From: Nonomuraea polychroma
GTDB taxonomy: Bacteria; Actinomycetota; Actinomycetes; Streptosporangiales; Streptosporangiaceae
Assembly: GCF_004011505.1 (NCBI RefSeq)
Contig: NZ_SAUN01000001.1
Coordinates: 10,691,501-10,755,500 of the forward strand
Length of the DNA stretch: 64,000 bases
Direction: 5' to 3'
Part shown: positions 60,411 to 64,000 of the stretch, one piece after another
Layout: each line of letters starts with the position of its first letter
Numbering within the stretch: the first letter of the stretch is position 1
Notes under the pieces: generated by a model
Seen by the model: only the letters and a program-made list of their open reading frames with translations
Told to the model about the DNA's origin: nothing
The model's database searches: none
Made by a program: the position numbers and the translations under genes

Positions 60411-60916
60411 AGCTCGAACGACTCACCGGACCGGAGGCACTCGCCCGCACCGCCCAACTGGTCGACATCTACCGCACCGCATTCAGCGGCTCACCCTGGT
60501 ATGAGGACGGGTACGGCGCCGCCGACTTCGCCGAGCGCCTGACCGCAGACGTCAACCGCCCTGGGTTCGCGGCGGTGCTGGCCGGCCACGACGGTGTGCC
60601 CGCGGGATTAGGCACGGCATGGCCGACCCAGAGCCCCTTTCCCACGGGTCGCGCCTACGATCGGGTACGCGCGGAGCTCGGCGACGAGGTGGAAGCGCGC
60701 CTGGTCGGGGCGCTGGAGGTCGACGAGCTCGCGGTGAGTCCGCACGCGCGCGGCCAGGGACTGGCGGGACGCATCCTCGACCTGCTGTGCGATGGCGCCG
60801 ACGCCTGCTGGCTGCTCACCGCCCCGGCGGCGGTCGATGCGATCAGACTCTACGAAAAGCTGGGCTGGCAGCGCCTGACCAGGCCGGAGGCCGACATCGT
60901 GGTATTCACCCGCTGA
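60407..60916 (+). CDS. GNAT acetyltransferase
   Basis: A 169-residue acetyl-CoA-dependent N-acyltransferase. ALEVDELAVSPHARGQGLAG (about residues 100-120) holds the acetyl-CoA pyrophosphate loop (RGQGLAG), and the C-terminal VDAIRLYEKLGWQRL is the usual GNAT helix-strand. Substrate unknown. Coupled to the preceding gene. Confidence 0.88.
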   Translation: MKLERLTGPEALARTAQLVDIYRTAFSGSPWYEDGYGAADFAERLTADVNRPGFAAVLAGHDGVPAGLGTAWPTQSPFPTGRAYDRVRAELGDEVEARLVGALEVDELAVSPHARGQGLAGRILDLLCDGADACWLLTAPAAVDAIRLYEKLGWQRLTRPEADIVVFTR

Positions 60917-61300
60917 TCCCGAGCGAGACCGCCAGCGACCTCCGCGGGTCTCACCGCCGACGGATGGCGTCGTCACTTCGGCGACGACATCCTCTACACC
61001 ACGCCGTGCGAGTGATCGCCGGAGAGCTCGATGCGGAACTCGGCGCCACGTCGTGGAAGGTCAGCTCGCTTCACGAACTGGTCATGATCTCGGCGCGCTT
61101 GTCCGACCATGCCTTGCGCTCGCCCATATCGATCAGCTCAGTTCACCGGCCAGATCAGATCTCTTGACCGGTCCTGCCACTCGTGGGCCCGGCGGGCCCG
61201 TGAGTCGGTCGGCCGGCCCGCATGTCCTGCCAGACCGGCCTGCCCATGAGCCTGGGCGAGGCCATCACCCACGGCACCGTGTGGGCGATGCGCCACCCGT
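60917..61300. other. Gene-free interval with one hairpin
   Basis: 384 bp between two acetyltransferase genes. A short protein-like tail (DGWRRHFGDDILYTTPCE, stop near 61016) is not assignable. A 12-bp stem with two G-U pairs and a GGC loop (61179-61205, GGGCCC core) may be a terminator for either side; no T-run. Confidence 0.5.
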
Positions 61301-61831
61301 TCAGACCATTTCCGCGGTGATGGCCCAACGCTCGTGGTCGCGCCACGCGCCGTCGATGAACTGGAAGTTGGGTGAGTAGCCCTCGCGCTGGAACCCGGCA
61401 CGTTTGATCAGGTTGAGTGAGGCGGTGTTCGACGGCTGGATGTTCGCCTCCAGGCGGTGCAGCGCGAGCTCGCCGAAGGCGTACTGGACGAGCAGCCGCA
61501 GGCCCTCGGTCATGTAACCGCGGCCGGCTGTGGTCGCGTAGGCGTTGTAACCGAGGGTCCCGGCCTGATGGGTGCCCCGGATGATGTTGTTGATGTTGGC
61601 CCGCCCGGCGATCGCGCCGGTGTCCAGGCGGCAGATCACGAACCCGTCGTGCGCGGGGCCGATGAAGCGCTCGATGTAGGCGTCGAAGGCCTCAGGTGTG
61701 GTGATGGGCGTGCCGGGCATCCACGGGGCGAGGAACTCCGCGCTCTCCCTGTTCAAGGCCAGGAACTCGGAGCGGTCCCGGCGGGAGACACGGCGGATGC
61801 CGACACGGCTGCCCACGGCCAGGTAGGTCAT
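61301..61831 (-). CDS. RimJ/RimL-type GNAT acetyltransferase
   Basis: A 176-residue N-acetyltransferase. VGIRRVSRRDRSEFLALNRE at the start, AGTLGYNAYATTAGRGYMTE with the acetyl-CoA loop (about residues 90-110), and LHRLEANIQPSNTASLNLIK with RAGFQREGYSPNFQ are the RimJ/RimL blocks. These enzymes acetylate ribosomal proteins, tRNA-linked compounds or small amines. Divergent, by about 70 bp, from the small conserved gene. Confidence 0.9.
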   Translation of the reverse strand: MTYLAVGSRVGIRRVSRRDRSEFLALNRESAEFLAPWMPGTPITTPEAFDAYIERFIGPAHDGFVICRLDTGAIAGRANINNIIRGTHQAGTLGYNAYATTAGRGYMTEGLRLLVQYAFGELALHRLEANIQPSNTASLNLIKRAGFQREGYSPNFQFIDGAWRDHERWAITAEMV

Positions 61832-61903
61832 TCAGGTGATCTTACGCCTTGATGCCGAGCTGCCCTCGTGACACGGGGACACGAGCCGGGTTTGAATCGC
61901 CTC

Positions 61904-62296
61904 ATGGATAAGGTGCTCCCTGCGACGCTGCAGCCCGCGCTCAAGGATCTCTACGCGAACTGCGCGGTGCGGCCCACCGTCCGCTTGGCCGATGTTCGAA
62001 GCTGGGAAGAGCCGTTCGTCTGGCTGCACGCTCCCGACGGCAGCGGGCAGGGCGTGCAGATCCGCCGCGGTGGCGACACCCCGCATCAAGTGGCCGATCT
62101 CGCTGATCAGGTGCAGGAGTGGGCCGTCGAAGCCCTGTGGCTGGAGGGTTTGCCGGCAGTCTGGCCGGAATGCCCGGCGCATCCGGACACCCACCCGCTG
62201 AGCGCCACGGTCACGGGCGGCGTCGCCGTGTGGGCGTGCCCGCAGACGAAGACGGTCATCGCCGCCATCGGCGGGCTGCCCGAACGGAACGGCTGA
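61904..62296 (+). CDS. Small conserved protein, function unknown
   Basis: A 130-residue soluble protein. ATG at 61904 opens MDKVLPATLQPALKDLYANC, and the body contains FVWLHAPDGSGQGVQIRR and WPECPAHPDTHPLSATVTGG then AVWACPQTKTVIAAIG. The three Cys and the CPAHPDTHPL segment could bind a metal, but I do not recognise the family. It is followed by a strong bidirectional terminator. Confidence 0.7.
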   Translation: MDKVLPATLQPALKDLYANCAVRPTVRLADVRSWEEPFVWLHAPDGSGQGVQIRRGGDTPHQVADLADQVQEWAVEALWLEGLPAVWPECPAHPDTHPLSATVTGGVAVWACPQTKTVIAAIGGLPERNG

Positions 62297-62304
62297 GCAA
62301 CAAG

Positions 62305-62345
62305 AAGCGCTCCCCGCGGGGACGGTCGTCCCGGGGGAGCGCTTT
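62305..62345. terminator. Bidirectional hairpin terminator
   Basis: AAGCGCTCCCC (62305-62315) pairs with GGGGAGCGCTT (62334-62344), with an inner GGGAC-GGTC-GTCCC hairpin inside the loop. T-rich ends occur on both strands. It stands between convergent genes. Confidence 0.85.
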
Positions 62346-62360
62346 GTGATGATTGATCGG

Positions 62361-63728
62361 CTACCAGTCGCCGCCGAAGTCTCCGCCTCCGAAGTCTCCG
62401 CCGCCGCCGCCGAAGTCGCCCCAGCCGCCGTCTCCGCCGCCGAAGTCGCCCGCGCCGGCGTCAGCGGCGCCCTCGGCGTAGCCGGCGCCGTAGCCGCCCA
62501 TGCCCCAGCCGCCGCTCAGCATGCTGCCCATCATGGTGCCGATGAACATGCCGGTCATGATGTCGCCGAAGCCACCGTAGTAGCCGTACGCGTAGGGCTG
62601 GTAGGCCGGGCCCGCGTCGTAGTAGGGCCGGCGCTGGCCGTCGACCATGACCTCGCGCATCTGCGGGTCGAAGCCGCGCTCCACGGCCTCGGCGTCCGCA
62701 CGGCAGGCGGGCACGTCGCGGACGGCGCCGCCGGGCGGGGCCCAGCGCACGTCGCGGGCCGACGGGCCGTGCTGCGGGTTGAAGAAGCAGGGCGCGCGCC
62801 GCTCGGGGACCGGCTCGTTGTTGACCTTGGCCTTGACCACGGCCAGCGCGTAGCGGCCGTCCTCGAGGGTCTGGGTGACCTCGCGGACCTGGTCGACACG
62901 CTCGATGGTGGCCAGCTGGGTCTTGGCCTTCTCGTAGGAGTCCAGCGCCGTCTGCCACTCGTCGATGTGCTTGCCGCCCTCACCGGAGAGGGTGACGTCG
63001 GCGTCGACAGCGGTGATCTCCTCACCGAGCTTGGTGACGTCCTCGTCCACGGTCTGCTTGACCGCGGCCAGGTCCTTGGCCTCCTGGATGGCGCGCTTCT
63101 TCTTCTTGTTGCTGGAGTAGAGGAAGTAGCCGCCACCGCCGACCAGGGCCAGCACGCCCAGGCCGACCAGCGCGGCGGTGCCGCCGGCGCCCGGGTTGGC
63201 CTGGCTGCCGGTGTCGAGAGCCGTGCGCGTCTTGCCCGCGACGGCGGCGTCGACCCGGTTGACGAAGTCCTTCATCCCGTCGACGACGTCAGAGTTGGCA
63301 GTGACGGCGCGATTGGCCAGCTCGCCCGCCATGCCGCTCCGGCGGATGGCGCTCGAGGCGGCGAACAACGTCTGGCCGTCGAGCACCGCGATGGTGGCGC
63401 GGGGCCGGCCCGCCGCGGTCAGCGCGGAGTTGAGCGAGCTCATGAACGGCGCAATGGTGGAGTTGTCCACGGTCCCGTCGGGAAGCGCCACAGCGTAGAT
63501 CTTGCTGTCGGCTCCCTTCAGCGCGTCACTGATCTCACTCTGCTGGTCCGACGTCAAGGGGGAGCCGGACACCACGTAAAGCGGATTGTTCTTCCAGTTG
63601 GACACCACCGACTGAGCGTCAGGGGGAGCCGCCGCCGCGTTGGCGGCAGGGGACAGCGCAAGAACGACGAATAGACCGACGATCAGAGCCGCGATCGCGG
63701 CCCCTGCTCGGCGCAGCGAATGGGTCAT
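62361..63728 (-). CDS. Exported TPM-domain membrane protein with Gly/Asp/Phe-rich tail
   Basis: A 455-residue protein. Signal peptide (RAGAAIAALIVGLFVVLALS, cut near ANA-AAAP). A TPM-phosphatase-like domain is at about residues 40-160 (LTSDQQSEISDALKGADSKI; ATIAVLDGQTLFAAS). One membrane helix is near 185-205 (AALVGLGVLALVGGGGYFLY) with a KKKK stop. A coiled cytoplasmic part follows (TKLGEEITAVDADVTLSGEG), then a tail of DFGGGD-like repeats ending in W. GGAGG stands 12 nt before the ATG. TPM proteins are linked to membrane-protein or photosystem repair elsewhere; the role here is unknown. Confidence 0.82.
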   Translation of the reverse strand: MTHSLRRAGAAIAALIVGLFVVLALSPAANAAAAPPDAQSVVSNWKNNPLYVVSGSPLTSDQQSEISDALKGADSKIYAVALPDGTVDNSTIAPFMSSLNSALTAAGRPRATIAVLDGQTLFAASSAIRRSGMAGELANRAVTANSDVVDGMKDFVNRVDAAVAGKTRTALDTGSQANPGAGGTAALVGLGVLALVGGGGYFLYSSNKKKKRAIQEAKDLAAVKQTVDEDVTKLGEEITAVDADVTLSGEGGKHIDEWQTALDSYEKAKTQLATIERVDQVREVTQTLEDGRYALAVVKAKVNNEPVPERRAPCFFNPQHGPSARDVRWAPPGGAVRDVPACRADAEAVERGFDPQMREVMVDGQRRPYYDAGPAYQPYAYGYYGGFGDIMTGMFIGTMMGSMLSGGWGMGGYGAGYAEGAADAGAGDFGGGDGGWGDFGGGGGDFGGGDFGGDW

Positions 63729-63898
63729 TGGCAGCAAGCCTCCTTCGCCCTTGAGGACGAATGGGCGGTCGGCAAAGTTCCTCACTGCGCACGTTACCCG
63801 CAGGAAAGCCCGCAGGCGCACACCCTCGACGAAGATCCTGGGGCTGCGAATTCTCTTACCCATCCCATTGACGTCAAGTCAAGGTCACGTGCGGTGGG

Positions 63899-64000
63899 TC
63901 AGGAGTCCTTGATCTCGCAGATCACCGCGCCTGACGTCACCGTCTGGCCCACGGCCGCCGTGAGACCGGTGATCGTGCCGGACTTGTGCGCGGCCAGCGG
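63899..64000 (-). CDS. Biotin carboxyl carrier end of an acyl-CoA carboxylase alpha subunit (partial)
   Basis: The last 33 codons of a gene running out of the window: PLAAHKSGTITGLTAAVGQT then VTSGAVICEIKDS. This is the half of the biotinyl domain after the biotin-lysine motif, as at the end of actinobacterial acetyl/propionyl-CoA carboxylase alpha chains or a stand-alone BCCP. The biotin lysine would lie just outside the window. Confidence 0.75.
   Translation of the reverse strand, partial: PLAAHKSGTITGLTAAVGQTVTSGAVICEIKDS

Noticed and set aside
61020..61167. Possible small protein between the two acetyltransferase genes
   Set aside because: No start signal, no resemblance to known proteins; left as part of the gene-free interval.
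63868..63877. TTGACGTCAA palindrome before the TPM gene
   Set aside because: Only 10 bp and no matching regulator nearby; too weak to call an operator.

Overview
The window is very GC-rich, with GTG and TTG starts, ATGA-coupled operons, a mycothiol-type enzyme and many regulator families typical of filamentous actinobacteria. The gene set resembles Streptosporangiaceae such as Nonomuraea. That placement is inferred from gene content, not from a marker gene.

Layout. 1-12.7 kb: the end of thymidine phosphorylase; a MarR/MFS drug-efflux pair with a TTGCAT operator array; a group IIC intron inserted behind the MFS terminator; a membrane-anchored sigma-like/propeller protein; a lipoprotein, a cupin, adenosine deaminase and a PH-like membrane protein; then a TetR / acyl-CoA ligase / enoyl-CoA hydratase operon. 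12.7-18.2 kb: a MerR, ECF sigma and GyrI-like group, a lipoprotein, a truncated DUF234 ATPase abutting an IS5-type remnant, and an HxlR/quinone oxidoreductase pair. 18.2-19.4 kb: a graveyard with a DUF397 tail, a scarred tyrosine recombinase and an oxidoreductase tail. 19.4-24.1 kb: an operon of haloalkane-dehalogenase-like hydrolase, frameshifted TfoX and mycothiol-dependent isomerase-like protein, facing its likely HxlR regulator; then an aminoglycoside-phosphotransferase-like kinase and a SMI1 protein. 24.1-32.4 kb: purine and sugar-phosphate metabolism (phosphomannomutase, purine nucleoside phosphorylase), an Lrp/M20 peptidase operon, an MHS-type transporter, a gamma-glutamylcyclotransferase-like protein and a flavoprotein NAD(P)H dehydrogenase.

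32.5-58.2 kb is the main accessory block, best read as a xyloglucan or related beta-glucan utilisation locus. A secreted GH74 xyloglucanase with a CBM2 would cut polymer outside. Two CUT1-type ABC importers, both lacking their own ATPase, would take up oligosaccharides. A GH31 alpha-xylosidase and a leaderless GH3 beta-glucosidase would finish degradation in the cytoplasm, and a second, exported GH3 acts outside. A ROK and a LacI repressor are embedded, each with a plausible operator. Unrelated genes (DoxX, an MFS, an XRE regulator) interrupt the block.

58.2-64 kb holds a glycolipid-binding family protein, a divergent CGNR regulator/SCO6745-family pair with a symmetric nested dyad between them, two GNAT acetyltransferases, a small conserved protein, a secreted TPM-domain protein, and the last codons of a biotin-carrier (acyl-CoA carboxylase type) protein. 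No rRNA, tRNA or CRISPR array was seen.
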